Source of the DNA: Saccoglossus kowalevskii
Lineage: Eukaryota > Hemichordata > Enteropneusta > Harrimaniidae
Direction: 5' to 3'
Length of the DNA: 64,000 bases
NCBI RefSeq assembly: GCF_000003605.2
Contig: NW_003133845.1
Span: 206,913-270,912 of the forward strand
Each line of letters opens with the position of its first letter. Position 1 is the stretch's first letter. The notes under the pieces were generated by a model. The model was not told the origin of the DNA and made no database searches. It worked only from the letters and a program-made list of their open reading frames with translations. A program made the position numbers and the translations under genes. Positions 49,632 through 63,200 of the stretch are shown in pieces.

Positions 49632-51119
49632 CTACTTAAAGTTTGGTGATAACAATAACTGTTTTTTCAGAAGTTCCATGCGCGTTCTGACGAAACTATA
49701 AAATTGGTACTCTAGTTCCAGTCTTTCGCTCATGAGGCGTATCGCGGCGTCGGAAGGAGTGGGAGTTGGCACGGTTTTATAAAACTCGTATTTCTTGAGA
49801 CCCATTACCATGGTTTTATATACTTTTGAAGCACTTTCAAAAAATTGTGGCATCAATATTTCAAATATACGCAGAGAGCTGTCCAAGTCTTCCAACACGC
49901 CTACAAAGGCATATTTTTCGACCACATGCTTCTTAGCCATTTCAAGCGCCCAGCGACTAGGCAATTGACAGTCCGGTGAATGTCCGCAAAAGTAAGGAAT
50001 AACTTGAAAGGCGTTTTTCTCGCTGCACACTTTGTTATTGGTGAGTACACATTCGTCGAATGACAGTGTATTCAGGGGTTCGTACATCCTCGTTCCGGAG
50101 ACTTTTGGTTCGTTTATTTTATGCGTATAGTACCATGACAGAAATCGGGGAAGTGGCTCGCGAATGAGGTTAATGTACGTAGGGTTGTGTATTCCGAATA
50201 GATCGAAGTCTAGATAATATATATGCCTGTTGAATACATACGGTGGTAGCCGTGTATTGATGTTGGTAACGGCCGCTTCTTGGCGTTTTGTGGTCAGGTT
50301 GTACCGTCGGACTCGATTCCAAATCGATCGAAAGTTGTGTTCAAACGATAGGATACCGATAACAGCTAAGACTGACTGACTACCACATTGATCAACGCAA
50401 TTGTATACTACCCTCGATTCGTTCCAATACTGTGTTATATCAATGGGAAAACCTGTATTTGGATTTATAGACACTGGAAACTGCAGAGTGCGGCTGTCGG
50501 GCATTATAGAGACTGTTGGGAGTGTTTTCATTGGTTTGGCTATTTTCCGACTAACTGGTGGTTCTTCGTCATAGTCTTCATCGTCATCATCAATGACTTC
50601 AGTCATTGTGAAGTTCTCCATCGCTTCTACGAATCTCTCTTTGACAACTTCATCTTCGTCAGTATTTATAACTGAACTCGTCCGTTCGATTTCTTGAGGT
50701 TTTTGCGCCCAGAAGTTGGCTTTGAATTGATCATACAAATCGTACACTTTGTTCAATGTAGTATTGTGCTTATTTTTCGTAGTGTATAACAGCTGATATA
50801 GTTGATTAATCTGGTTATTGGCGTCCCATTTCCAATCCCTGTAGTTGAGTACACTTCGCATTCTGGTAATCGTCGCGTCATGGAACGATTTCCCGTACCG
50901 TACTAGATCGCTGACTTTAGTGTTGGATCTTGCAAAATTCCGTACCATATTACTGTACTGCGATTCTTCTAGTTTCTTATCCTCGGTGTCATTATACGGG
51001 TCGACATTCAGCGTATTCAGCTGATCTTGTCGAATGACGGTGAAAAACATGGATATATTCATAAATATGGATATAAGAAGTGCCCCGGCAATCATAGTCA
51101 TTATTCTCCGCGTACCCAT
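49632..51119 (-). CDS. Uronyl 2-O-sulfotransferase-like protein, one coding exon
   Basis: A 495-residue type II Golgi protein of the HS2ST/UST family, which puts sulfate from PAPS on the 2-OH of uronic acids in glycosaminoglycans. Start is ATG at 51119 (MGTRRIMTMIAG); the in-frame TTG upstream follows a TAA stop. Seen: anchor about 6-29; coiled, polar stem; acidic run at 177-185; catalytic region with RHIYYLDF (His299 aligns with the base histidine); 3'-phosphate motif YINLIREPLPRFLSWYY about 315-331; C-terminal half VIPYFCGHSPDC, KYAFVGVLEDLDSSL and LELEYQFYSFV as in human UST. Odd: the 5'-phosphosulfate loop reads VVYNCVDQCGSQS, where UST has YNRVGKCGS; the usual Arg and Lys are Cys and Gln (Gln244). 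An acceptor AATTTTAG about 45 bases upstream suggests a 5' UTR intron. Confidence 0.9.
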   Translation of the reverse strand: MGTRRIMTMIAGALLISIFMNISMFFTVIRQDQLNTLNVDPYNDTEDKKLEESQYSNMVRNFARSNTKVSDLVRYGKSFHDATITRMRSVLNYRDWKWDANNQINQLYQLLYTTKNKHNTTLNKVYDLYDQFKANFWAQKPQEIERTSSVINTDEDEVVKERFVEAMENFTMTEVIDDDDEDYDEEPPVSRKIAKPMKTLPTVSIMPDSRTLQFPVSINPNTGFPIDITQYWNESRVVYNCVDQCGSQSVLAVIGILSFEHNFRSIWNRVRRYNLTTKRQEAAVTNINTRLPPYVFNRHIYYLDFDLFGIHNPTYINLIREPLPRFLSWYYTHKINEPKVSGTRMYEPLNTLSFDECVLTNNKVCSEKNAFQVIPYFCGHSPDCQLPSRWALEMAKKHVVEKYAFVGVLEDLDSSLRIFEILMPQFFESASKVYKTMVMGLKKYEFYKTVPTPTPSDAAIRLMSERLELEYQFYSFVRTRMELLKKQLLLSPNFK

Positions 51120-51786
51120 ATTGATAAGTCCACCAACGCCCAATGGGTGCGCTTATTATCTAAAATTAAAACATATATTATTAATCATGTTAGGGAATTC
51201 TAGAGAGATAAAGGAGAGGTTTCAAGGTTTCCAGAATAGAACATTGAATGCGACTTAAAATAATGCATTGTTGATAGGTCAACAAAATATTTTCAGACTA
51301 TTAAAAGTATGATGGATACATCAATCAAACTCATAATTTTATCAAACGTTTCTTGTATCAACAGTGGCAGTATGTATATGATGACATCACACTGTGAAAC
51401 TCACTTCTCGTTTGATTATTATTACTACGTCACGTTCAAACAGTGCATAATTTACATAATCGTTGATGTAGTATTCCTAGATATATTATATTTAAAATTT
51501 GAATGACATGTTTAAACGTGAAAATCTGACTGAGCACGTGACATTAATGTAATGATTTGATCTCGCGGTTGTTTCATGCGTCAGTGACACGTTTTGGAAG
51601 ACCACATTATACCCCCCTCTGAATTCTATTTTTGAACAAATTCTCCTGTTTTTGCTGTGTAAATTTGAAATGCTTGTAACTTGATGCAAACTAATAGAAC
51701 CTCGTAAAGTGTGCCCTCTATCGCCGATTACAAACCATCCATGGAGAGCCCTACACTGATGTGTTATAAGTAAGAAGTGTCACCAA

Positions 51787-52320
51787 TTTCCGTTCACTGC
51801 GTTATCTCGCGTTATGCGTGAAATCGAACGTTAAAACAGGACAAACAAACGTCATAGTTACGCATGCGCGAGATATATGGGTCTCATATAAACAAAGATG
51901 GCGATTTTGACTGTTGTGCAGGTCAACGAGTACAAACTAAGACGTTTCCAAGCTTTCAGGGTTATTTTCAGGTGAGTTGAAGGTATCGAAATAGTCACCG
52001 GCGGTAATCAGTGCAAGTCGCGCCCAGGTCAAACCTCAAACTTGTGAATTCCTTTTGAAGAGCGCATTGGATTGTGGGAAAATCAATGTTTCAAATCAAC
52101 ATAAACGTCACACATGCGTAGCGCGACAACCACCGCGCTTTAATAACATATGCCCATACACATTTCATGACGGTTAATTTTCCCGTAGTAGGTCTATCAT
52201 ATGTTCCTCTCTGGAAGCTTTGCATTTCGACATTGAACTTGACAAAAGGAAATTCAGGTTCAAAAACAAATAAATTGATTTTTGTAGCAGACACTCGAGA
52301 TCTCACAGTGAACGAGAAAT
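51787..52320. mobile_element. Inverted-repeat DNA element (related copy at 6252)
   Basis: Left ATTTCCGTTCACTGCG, right end reverse-complemented ATTTCTCGTTCACTGTG. Interior blocks match 6252-6602. A segment ending CCACCGCGCTTTAA at about 52145 matches the end of the TTAA MITEs at 9522 and 46560, so a second element is nested inside it. Confidence 0.6.
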
Positions 52321-55300
52321 CGCCTATTGCGATGGTGTGAAACCTCTACATACATCTGTGCTGGAACCTATATCCTTAACATATTAGACTTAAATACTGC
52401 GTTGTAGCATAAATTAAATGCACTGACCGTAAAACAAGATGAACGCTTTTTAAGTGTGCCACGTGCCACCAGTAACATGTAATAAGTGCGAACATGCGGT
52501 GCATATCCGATCAGTCATTGTTTTGGAGGCATGGTTATTTTAACTGTGCCATCTGATGCCAATGTTTGTATACAAGATTTACATTTTTCGAGTCAGAAAT
52601 TAGATTTTATATTATATTTATAATTTGGAGTTAATAGGCCATGTCATCAAAATTGTTATTATTTATATTTATTCAATAATTTGCTGGATGGGCAGCAAAT
52701 TAAGGGATTTATCTGTTTTTTTATCCTTGATTTCTTGCGCGAATACGTTTTTAATTTCATTAGGATTTTGAAGCTTACCCTGGCAACGATCTCGTTAAAT
52801 ATTTGTATGCATTGTGACTGCTGGTCCCTTCATCAATCTCGCCACATATACGAGTCAATGTACTGCATTCCCTCTAAGCTAATAACCAATGTACTTTAAT
52901 ATTTTTTGCTTTTTCGTTTCATTCAATTTATTCGAGCCCATATGATATTGAAAATTAGAAAAAGTCACTGTGCCATTTTTTGAGAACCAACGATTTTATT
53001 GCAATTGATAGAATCAGAATGTGCTGCGCCAATCGTGTGACCTCATTTCGATTTGATTGGAAGTAAAAATTATCTGAATTTAATCGACGCGGTTATGATC
53101 TTTTATATCATAAGCATGAGAATATTATTTCATCCATTAATCGTATCAGGCACACAATACTAGTATATCGAATCATTTTAAATAAACTTCAACGTGTTAT
53201 GACTGCGGCATCTTGAAGGGCTGCATTGTTGTATTTTACACAGGTAAGTAACGCGAGGGAACATACAGTGTTTTATCTTATGTTAAGTATCTACATGTTA
53301 ATCTAGTGATCAATGGTTAGCACCACGAAGCGCCTTTTTTGTTGGTCTCTTTGCTAGGCTATTGTATACGAAATGAATATCACTGTTTCTGCTAAATCAC
53401 ATCTGAACATGTGTGATTCGTGTACGTATGTATATCTGTTACTCCGCTCAGTAAACCGTATAAGCTGTTATTTAAATCGGATATCGCGGAGAAGTCACTA
53501 TGTGAATTACGTCACGTACAGTGCATACAAATGTGCATATATCGAACCGGTACTGTGCCACATGTGAGGCGTTTGTACTAAACAACGGGTCTATCGAATA
53601 TATAATTTGAATGAATTTGGTAGAAGAGTTGAACAATTGAATCAAATAATATGCGTGTGGCAGTAATGCGTGATAACTTGACCTCGTGATTAACTGCTGC
53701 TATTATTGAATTTGTCAATAGGCGCGTGTTGGGATGTGAGCCACATTGTGCTCTCCTGCGAATTCTTGTATAAGAATGCTTATTTTTTTAAACACTAATC
53801 CGAATTTGATCCGTTTCGTTTTCTGTCATATGAGTGAATCTACGCAAATTATGAGATGAAATATAGAAATATCAGTACATGGGCGGATGACAACTAACAA
53901 AGAGGTATTTGATGTATTTCATCATACTTAAATTGATCATTATAACCTGGATATGTACTCACCTATTTAAAGTCAGATCGTTCACGAAAGTTCTTCTTCC
54001 ATTATTACCATGTAATCCACGGATAAAAAACGCAAGAAGACGTAGAACAATTGATATGACAAAATTAATGTTACTGGTGGCCTACTGATGACGTGCATGG
54101 TTCAACAAATGGTGCACAAATTAATGTTGGATTATTCTACTCCCATAAAGTATGTTTTCGTGCGACAGATGCTGTTATTTTTTTTCTGCGTGGATGACTT
54201 ACAACAACACGTAAGCAGTGTATAATAATTCCAGCTGAATGGCTGTAGCGACCAAAGCGACTTCATCAGTCGATGAATAGATGAAATGCACAGATTTTTC
54301 AAATTTTGTATAGGGCGTATTGTTTATTATTTTACTAACCGTGCACAGTCTGTATTAAACTTATTAGTTTCGAGTTACCCCTTGACCTGTTTGCGTAAAG
54401 TGATACATTATTCATCTGCTTAACTATTTAACAATGACGCGGCCTTGCCCAATGTACACATATTGCACCCATATTGTGTGGTTGTTGGGTGGCCTGTTCG
54501 CACTATTGCCCCTCATTTAGCTCTGTGGCCTGTTTTGTTTCGAGGGTTTTGCTTATAGGTTGTGATCATTCGAAGGCTCCGTGCGAACATTTGAATGTAT
54601 TTTGTATTTCCTGGTTTCCAGAATGGTCTCAAATTAATTTGTAGCTTTACATTGAATTTCATTAAGACTTGTACGGTTTTTATAAAAAAAAAACATGTAT
54701 AAAACTTGTATAAGCTTCAAATTACGGCTGAAAGCAACTTGAACCAATCACAATGCCTTGTCTGATGACTATAAGGTGGCTTTTGAACCATCGTGGCAAT
54801 TTCCTTGGTACCTGAAAATGAATATAGTTTACAGTTTAAGCGTTTAGTACCAAACAGTGACGGTGATACTAATTATAATATTCAAAATATATATTCGAAC
54901 GATAAGTTTGAAGCGTTTTGAATATATAGATGATGGCATCTATGTTACACGTAAATCGGCCGTGAAGGAGAGAAAGAGGCAGACTCGAGCTCGTGGGTGA
55001 TGGCGACAAACCACGTGACTGATCAAACTTAGTTTATATTGGCTGTACATGCTATGTACAAAATATCAAGTTGATTGGTTGAAGTACTCATGAGGAACAA
55101 ATGCCCGAAACTATAGTAATATTTGCCAGAAATCCAAGATGGCTACCAAACTACGTGATTTTCAGGCGTTTTGTTATCGTTTTTTCGGGTAAAAATCATG
55201 GCGACGAGTTACGTCATGAGGGGGTGAGATCTGCTAACCGGAAAAAAAATGAAATCAAGACCCACTGAAACGCTATTTCCTGTGTTTTTAAGGGCAAGAC

Positions 55301-57277
55301 AGGCATTCCTCTTCAACTGTGTCGCATCAACACAAATACGCTAAGGGTTTCAGTCTGACTGGGGGGGGCGACGCGGTGCCGCCTCCTCTGTAGGACGTAG
55401 TTTATGACCCCCCCAATGCCTCCCAGACAAACAAGCATCAATGGTTATCCAACTGACAATGTGGCCATCAAATCACAACTACGCATATGCAATAGCAATG
55501 GCATGTTCCTAGTGATCCTGCCTTGATTTGAATTCAAACAAAATGTCACTGGCAAGTTCAAAAGTTTACGTACAAAAAATAAATGTTATACAAAATCAGA
55601 AAGTCATATTACAATTAAATATGTCAACAGTTTTTCAAAGGAAATATTCAAGTTCCTCCAGCATGTGACCCCAATCCACGCCGCCCACAAGGTGTATACT
55701 ATTGTTTCGTGAATGAAAGTAAAAAAGAATGAATGAAATACATGTATTAAATAAATATGCACATGTAATGTCACAGGGTTCCTTTCAAACTGCAAATATT
55801 TAGCAAATTTAAAATTATATGCGTTGTCAAAACAGTTTCGAGGGAGATGATCATTAAACAGGCAGTTGTTTGGACATCGCAAGCGGGCGCTGCCATCATT
55901 CAACAGGCAAAACTCGCCTATTATTTACTGATACAATACAAATTCCTACAAGAGAACTGGTGATGGTTGTAGAACCATAACTGCCTCAGCTCAAAGATTG
56001 TTATGTAATACAAGGGAATGTGAAGGGAAATGTATTGTAATGTTACCTCTTTGTAATTTACAATATATCTGCATTAACCTTCACTGTGAAGGACAATATG
56101 GGAGTTGACTTAAATCTGGTAGAAGCAAGGCTGGTCAAATTTTGCGAAATAGTAGTTAGAATTTCCAGATACGCAATCGACACATTGTGAGATATTTCCA
56201 GAGATGTAGTTGGAATTGAAGCAAAGGAGTGACCTATTAATCCATGAAACATACTCACACATATCCGTACATATCACCCTGTCTTTTTGTGTGTGGGCAA
56301 AGCTGTCATGCACACAATCTTTGAACAATTAATAAGGAAATATGTGATTTGCTATGCAGTTTCCAGAAAATTATTACAAGTTCCAGAAGTGCATACGAAT
56401 GGTCAAAACGTACAGTTTGGTGACAATTGGGAATGAAACCAAGATTTAACAATTTCTTAGAACATCGCAATGTTCTGTTAACACATAAAGACTGAGCGTG
56501 CTTGACTCAATCGCATATACTTGTACCTTGGGCAATGTTGGTGTGCATCACAAATTTTTCTTATAAAACATATTTTTTTGCCAACTATGGAGTTTGTCAT
56601 AGGTGATGTAAACTAAAATGGCGTCGTCGTAAATGAAATGATCACAATTGCGTCCTCTGTTAAATGTAAGAATGGGGCACCTTGTAATTTACCAGTTGGG
56701 CGAGGCTAACAGAGTCGTAAATTCGCTGTGGTTCTTAACCAGTCTTGTGATTGGTTCTTTACAAATTCTGAATAGACCACACCCCCAACTGTGACATGTT
56801 TTCTGTATAATCGTTAATTGTTCGCAAAATGGAGTTAATTTGTGTAGTTTTCGTGATTTATTCTAGCGATATCGGTAAAATAAAGGTAAGTCTTTGGCGA
56901 CATTTTCGAGAGTAACTAATATTCTTCAAGTTGGTGTTTTTTTATAGATTTTATTCACTCATTCATTTTGTCTGTTTTCTCCAGTATAAAAAAATATTGG
57001 CTCCCCTGGTACAACATGGAATCGCGAATACTTATTGTACACATACATTTTAGACAATTAAACGTCACATATTTTTTTAAAAACTTGTCGAATATGATGT
57101 AAACTATAAGTCTTGTCAAGACTGAAGTAATTCAAAATGGCGGTGCCCTAAACGAATATTTAAAATTGTGTTTTCTGTGAAATGTAAAGATATTCGGAAT
57201 CAGTACCTCATAATTATTACCTCAGTAATGAAGATTTTTATGTAGATTTTATGAAGATTAAGGCTATCAACATAGAT

Positions 57278-57372
57278 AAAAATGCAAAGGCTCATGGGTA
57301 GACGCTTGTTTGTAAACAGTGACACGCTATGGCCATCTGACGCATGCGCAGGTGACGACTCCCCCGCTTTAA
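57278..57372. mobile_element. Partial copy of the 22661 TTAA MITE
   Basis: Matches the right half of 22661-22824, from GCAAAGGCTCATGGGTAGAC to CCCCCGCTTTAA; the left half is missing. Confidence 0.75.
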
Positions 57373-60268
57373 CAAATACACACATGTAAACATGTTAACA
57401 CACATATAAATAAACCAATCCGTAGCATTTTGCAAACTTACATTTAATATACCAATACTGGTTTCAGCGTAATACTCACATGCGTTACCATGCCAATATA
57501 AATCTGTAGCTTGAGTTACCAATTCTTAAATCCATTTAGCATACACATGGTGTATATTAGTTGAGGTTTTAGTACGAAATACACTCTTACACTACTAATC
57601 TATAATTTCTGAACTAAACTCTACATTTAATTATATTTTATATCAATGGTGTTTTTGAGCAGATTGCAAAATGTACACCCGAATATAAAATGATTAAGAA
57701 ACTACGTCATTCGTTCACAATATACAATGTGGAAAATTAGAGTGGACCATCCAAAAACTTGTTCATGTTATAATGTTTCTATTTGTTATAATGACAGAAC
57801 TGAAAATACTAGAGTCAAAGGAGCGAGGACCCCTTAATGGTAACTAATATTTATGTCGTTAGCCCAGGTACGAAACTATTACCATGCAATAGCAGACTAA
57901 TGTTAATAGTCGTATTTTATTATGACCTATATCTCTTTCACAAAGAAGGTCAGTGATTTAATATATAACACGCTGTCTGAGAGAGAAGTGATGAAAATAT
58001 GAAATGGTTGAAAGCTGCAAGGATTATCAAAATAATATATTAAAAATGACTAGCAGAGTCGGCGATGCGATACTAATTGCAAAGATTATTTGTTCATATG
58101 AGAAACAGAGGTTACTCGGATGACAATGGTTACCCGGATGACAATGGTTCTATTCTATACCACCTTAGTTTGCTTGTTAATTGTATTTCCGAGGCAGTCA
58201 AGACGAGGTAGGATAAGCTGCTTCATTGATGTGCTATAATTTTGTTTTAATTGCAGTAAATGCGAAACACTTTACATTGGTTCGACAGTGGTTCGGCGGG
58301 GGGGGGGGCGCTTTGCAGAAAGTTAGCAACAGACTCGTCTTAATTTAGTGTCATTACATTTTATTTCTAGTCGTTTTCGATGATTACCATCGTTGTTACG
58401 TCTGTTTTGATAAATTTTCCAAGATCTCCACTCTTTTCATATCTACCATTGAGGAATTGTCCGAAACAACTGATTATATTGAATACATTACGAAGGACTA
58501 CTATTACCTAATACCATTTTCTATGTATTGTAATAAAATTATAATGCGTTGTCTTGTTTTCCTAATTATTAAATAACAACACTTTGTGTCACGAATCTAT
58601 GCTGCCTTCCGATGGGCTAGTATTATTCATTTATTCTGATAAAAATAACCATAATTTAGACTAAATACTGCGTGGGTTTCTACTCGCTGCACGCTACTCC
58701 ATTAAAATTCACGTAAACGTCACGCAATATGTGCTTGTAAAAAGCGATCTCAGTTGAGTCTTGGGAAATGATATACTCTCTGTTAATTGGCTGTATTGTG
58801 GAGAATTCCCCGACTATCACGTGGTCGTTATGTATGATGTTGACGTCATTTTTCAATCAAACAATAAAATAAGTGATTATACAAGCTTCGTATCCATGCG
58901 CTAGTGTATAAACTTATACTGTAATCAGGACAGTCACATATGTGCCGATAGTAAGTATGTAACTTTGTACATTCACAATTTATGTTTTAAATTACATTGG
59001 TATATTCAATGATTATAGATATATAGTCACTATGCTTATATTCTATTTCTAAACGTCACATTTCGGTTTATGCATGTCGAGGATATATTACAGACCAAGA
59101 CAGCACAACTTCCTCCTATTCGAATGTGATACATCCTACGATATGTTTTGTTAGTTTGATTTTATGTTACACTGGTGATTGCGCAACTTTGTCGTATATA
59201 TGTTATTTACTTTATTTGCATAATACATTATTAAGGTTGTTATCCTGTATCAATTCAAAATGTGCACGACATTGCTAGTGACTTAAGATACACGGTCAGT
59301 GTTGACGATGTTTGAATTCGTAGATTTAGCCGTCGACGCTACTCGAATCTCATGATGATATATGACTATATTTGCAATGATGGTAATTATACACCTGAAT
59401 GTTAAGAAGAACGTTTTTCCCCCGAAACGGTCCTCACGAACCTTTCGTCAACTTTTTATTGATACTGAAACTGACTTTATCTTTGGAACCACCAAGAGAG
59501 GCAATTCTCTGCATTCAGGCTGCCACAGTGTTCAAATTTTGACATCATTTATTGAGGATATGCTAAATAAGAGTACGATAACATATGTATGCGATAGTCG
59601 TATTAAATCGAATGACGATTCATATCATCTGGATTACGCATAGTTTCTCTGCGCTTTACGCTCCGTAATTTTAAGCGTAGCTTGCCCCCCCCCCCCCAAT
59701 ACATTTTGCTGAATTCGCCACTGGTGCAGCACATAATAAGTCAGCAATATGAGTGCACTTAAATGTCATTTCAGAGAAATATATATTTATTCTTATCATA
59801 ATAATAAATATATCATAAATTCCACTAAATTACACAATTTTTTAAACTATATACATCTAGGAATGGGGGAACATAATATCACTTCAATCAGCATACAGTC
59901 AATCAAAACCTCAGACAAAATATTCACATTTCAATGTTAGAGGGTCAAAAATGCGAACTATTAATATTATAGTACTGGTTCACAGTCCCTCCATGACTGA
60001 TTGTATAGCAAATTTATAACAATTATTTAAAAACTTTTAACATTTAAAGGCCGAGAACAAACAAACAATATCTTGTGAATAACCCCCACCAATCAGTGTT
60101 ACATAATAGTGAATTTAATTAGTTCAACATTTGAATATAACAAATATGTTATTATATTTTATTTACAGGTTAGACCCACTCGTGTTGTCCCATTCAAGTA
60201 CAAGGAGTGGATAAGTTTATCACACACGTCTGTTTAACAAACGGCATTGGTAAACTTTAAACATCACA

Positions 60269-63200
60269 ATGGCGATTAGAGGTGTCCCGCTACGAAAACA
60301 AAGTTATATATTTTGGTTAATGGCGATACTATTCTTTGCTGCTAGTTCATATTTCTCAGTAAGTATTCAACATTATATTTATGTTGCACCACATCCTGGT
60401 TCTGTTATTCCTATTTTTCTTTTTTGTGTGTGTACTTACCGTTCATTTCATAAGAATTAATGTGTATAAATAATACCACGTGTTAAGATAAAATCTTACT
60501 CATCATTTTGGCGAAAGTTGATCATAAATCGCATGGCAACATTTAATTGTTTATTATGTGAAATAACGAAGTTATTGCCACATGGAACCATGAACAAGTA
60601 TTTGTATGTATGTGTGTGTGTGTGTGTGTGTGTATGTGTTACAGTGACGTATTTTGAGAAACGTATCCTAGTATTTTTCAAAAATCGCTATTTTAAGAAC
60701 AATTTCATAGATCATAATGTTCATTTCATTTTTCGACCCAGATTTTTGAAATAGCTCAGAAAAACAAAGATTACCCCATTATTAACAATGTATTATTTTT
60801 CATTACTGCCGAAATGGCCATTATCCACTAAAATACAATACAAATTAAATTGGTGACCTACAACTTTTTAACTCAATATTTTTATATTGTCCGGAAATAA
60901 AAATGTTTGGAAAATGGATAATTTTTGTGTTTTTGAAGTCATGTGTAGGCTACTACCTTAAATTAAAGATCTAAATTACCCATCATGCTGTCTGTACATT
61001 CTAAACACACATGATACAGAGTTTGTGTGGTTTACATGTAGCGTGTGATACACAACTTAGATACTTCCATTAGTACCGTTTTGTTCCAGATTTAAGGATT
61101 TCTTTGTACTCAAAATGGTATCATATTGCAATTTTACGTATAATAGTTTTTAAACTACCTTAGGTTATTTAACGGGTATTAATATTCCTTTAAATCAAAT
61201 ATTTTTGTCACGATTACGTTGCTCCTGCTACCCATTGTATATTGAACTTGACCAAAAGTGGAATGACATTGAAATTGACTACCATTTTGCGCTTGTGTGC
61301 TTGCCACAAGCCACCACTGATTCATGCAATTGGTGACCTCAATTGGTGCGAATTTGCTTAAATGATTTTTTTGCATTATACTATTCTTAATTTCATGAAT
61401 ACTTAATTCTGTAGTTTGGGGCACGAACCATACAAGTAACAAACAAATAAAGTCCATATCCTAGTAAGTTGCGTCTTCTGAACTTGACTGAGAAGGAATT
61501 GTGGTTGGGATTGACAAATTATAAATATTATTAATGATAAATATTCAAAATAACATTTACCTGCTGAAGTTGATTTTTGTTTGGTTTTAAGATGTACCAT
61601 TTCACATATAAGGAGAGAATTCCTAATATTTCAACAAATGGAAATCGAGTGATAGAGAATACATCATTTGTACAGCGATTTGCATGGAACTGGACATGGG
61701 GAGAAGTTGGCAGTATGGGCGTAACAAATGTGTCGTATTCTGTGGTTGATATGTTGTCCAATGCATCAAATGTTTACATTGGAGATATAATTCACTTGGA
61801 TATATATGCTAAAGATAGTCATGGTAGACAGCGCGTACTCGGTGGTGATTACTGGAGGGCAATGATGGTAAATCGTAAGATGGAAGCAGCTACATTGGGT
61901 AAAATCGTGGACCACGATAATGGTTCTTACAGCATTCGATTTTATGCAGCTTGGTCTGGTCGTGCAGACATAGAAATATCTCTCATACACACACGGGAAG
62001 CTGTACGATTTTTGCGAAAGGAATATCAAGGAATAGGGGTCGTGCATTGGAAGGCAGTTTACGCAAATGACAGTCTGAACGAGACAGTTACGTGTATTCT
62101 AAAGCGTGAGGGAAGTTGGGACAAAATGTGTGAGATCAGGAGAAAAGAATTCGGAAGAACTATTTTGTTGTGTGATGTACCAAAACAGTTGACGTGTAGT
62201 GATATGCAGTATTTCCACTCGGGACCAAATGTCTATGATGAGTATATATTTAATGATTATCAAAAAGAGTTATTTGCAAAGTAAGTTGTGGATCACCTGT
62301 GGTGATGGTGAAGCATGCTTATACTATCAAAAGTGTCAAAACAATTGATGTACCTGAGTAATGTCTCGTATCTAGAATAGCTTCATTGATGAAAAATGTC
62401 TTCATAGTAGAAATAAAAGACATAATTGTGTTTATAATTAATTCTTATAATTTCAGGTCAGAAGCCAGTATTCAAAATATAACGTTGAATATCAAAGGTA
62501 AGATTGTCTAAGTGGCATAGATTAAAACATTTCAATGACTGACCAAATTTACACCCAAAAGGCTTATGTTATCAATAAGCCAAAAACTGTTGTTGTTTTT
62601 TTATTTGTCGTCATTTTTTATACAAACATTGCTGTTTTCATAACCACATTCACAGTTCAACGAATTTTCTATTCAGGTTTTCACAATAATTGTCATAGTT
62701 GATTTTCATCTATTTTATAAGATATCACTCAAAATCCATAATGTCGAATCTATATTTTTTTTGAATTTTAAACTTGTACAGATTCAACACAGCGAAATGG
62801 TAATGTGGAGACAGCTTTCTACATTGACGACAAATTGCAGCATCGGAAACATTTGCTGTCCGATGGTGTTTGGTTCAATGGATCTTGGTATAGTTACTGG
62901 CAGGAAAATAGAAATTTTGATCGATTTTCTTCTTTGAAGTGTCTGTCTAATTTCACAAATGTGTATCTACTAGGCGATTCCACAACCAGACAATGGTTCC
63001 TGAGTTTGAATCAGTTTCTAGGTATTAAGTACGATGATATAACATGGGACCCGCATTTTAAACCCAATTCATGTAACGATAAAATACAAACCCGTGGTCT
63101 GAGCAAGCATGGTCATTTAACTTTGCAGTTCTTCTTTCATCCATTTCCTTTGGGGCAATTGTGCTTTGTGCCGCAAAGCTATATGGTTGAAGATGACGTC

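Larger units (their letters stand above)
51120..60268. other. Intergenic between the UST-like and NXPE genes
   Basis: The two genes diverge from here. It holds one inverted-repeat element (51787-52320), a partial MITE (57278-57372), and G- or C-runs at about 58301 and 59686. A 93-codon frame at 59362-59643 (+) has no recognisable family. No gene can be supported. Confidence 0.5.

Noticed and set aside
59362-59643. 93-codon frame upstream of the NXPE gene
   Set aside because: No motif, signal peptide or splice context; length is within chance for AT-rich DNA.
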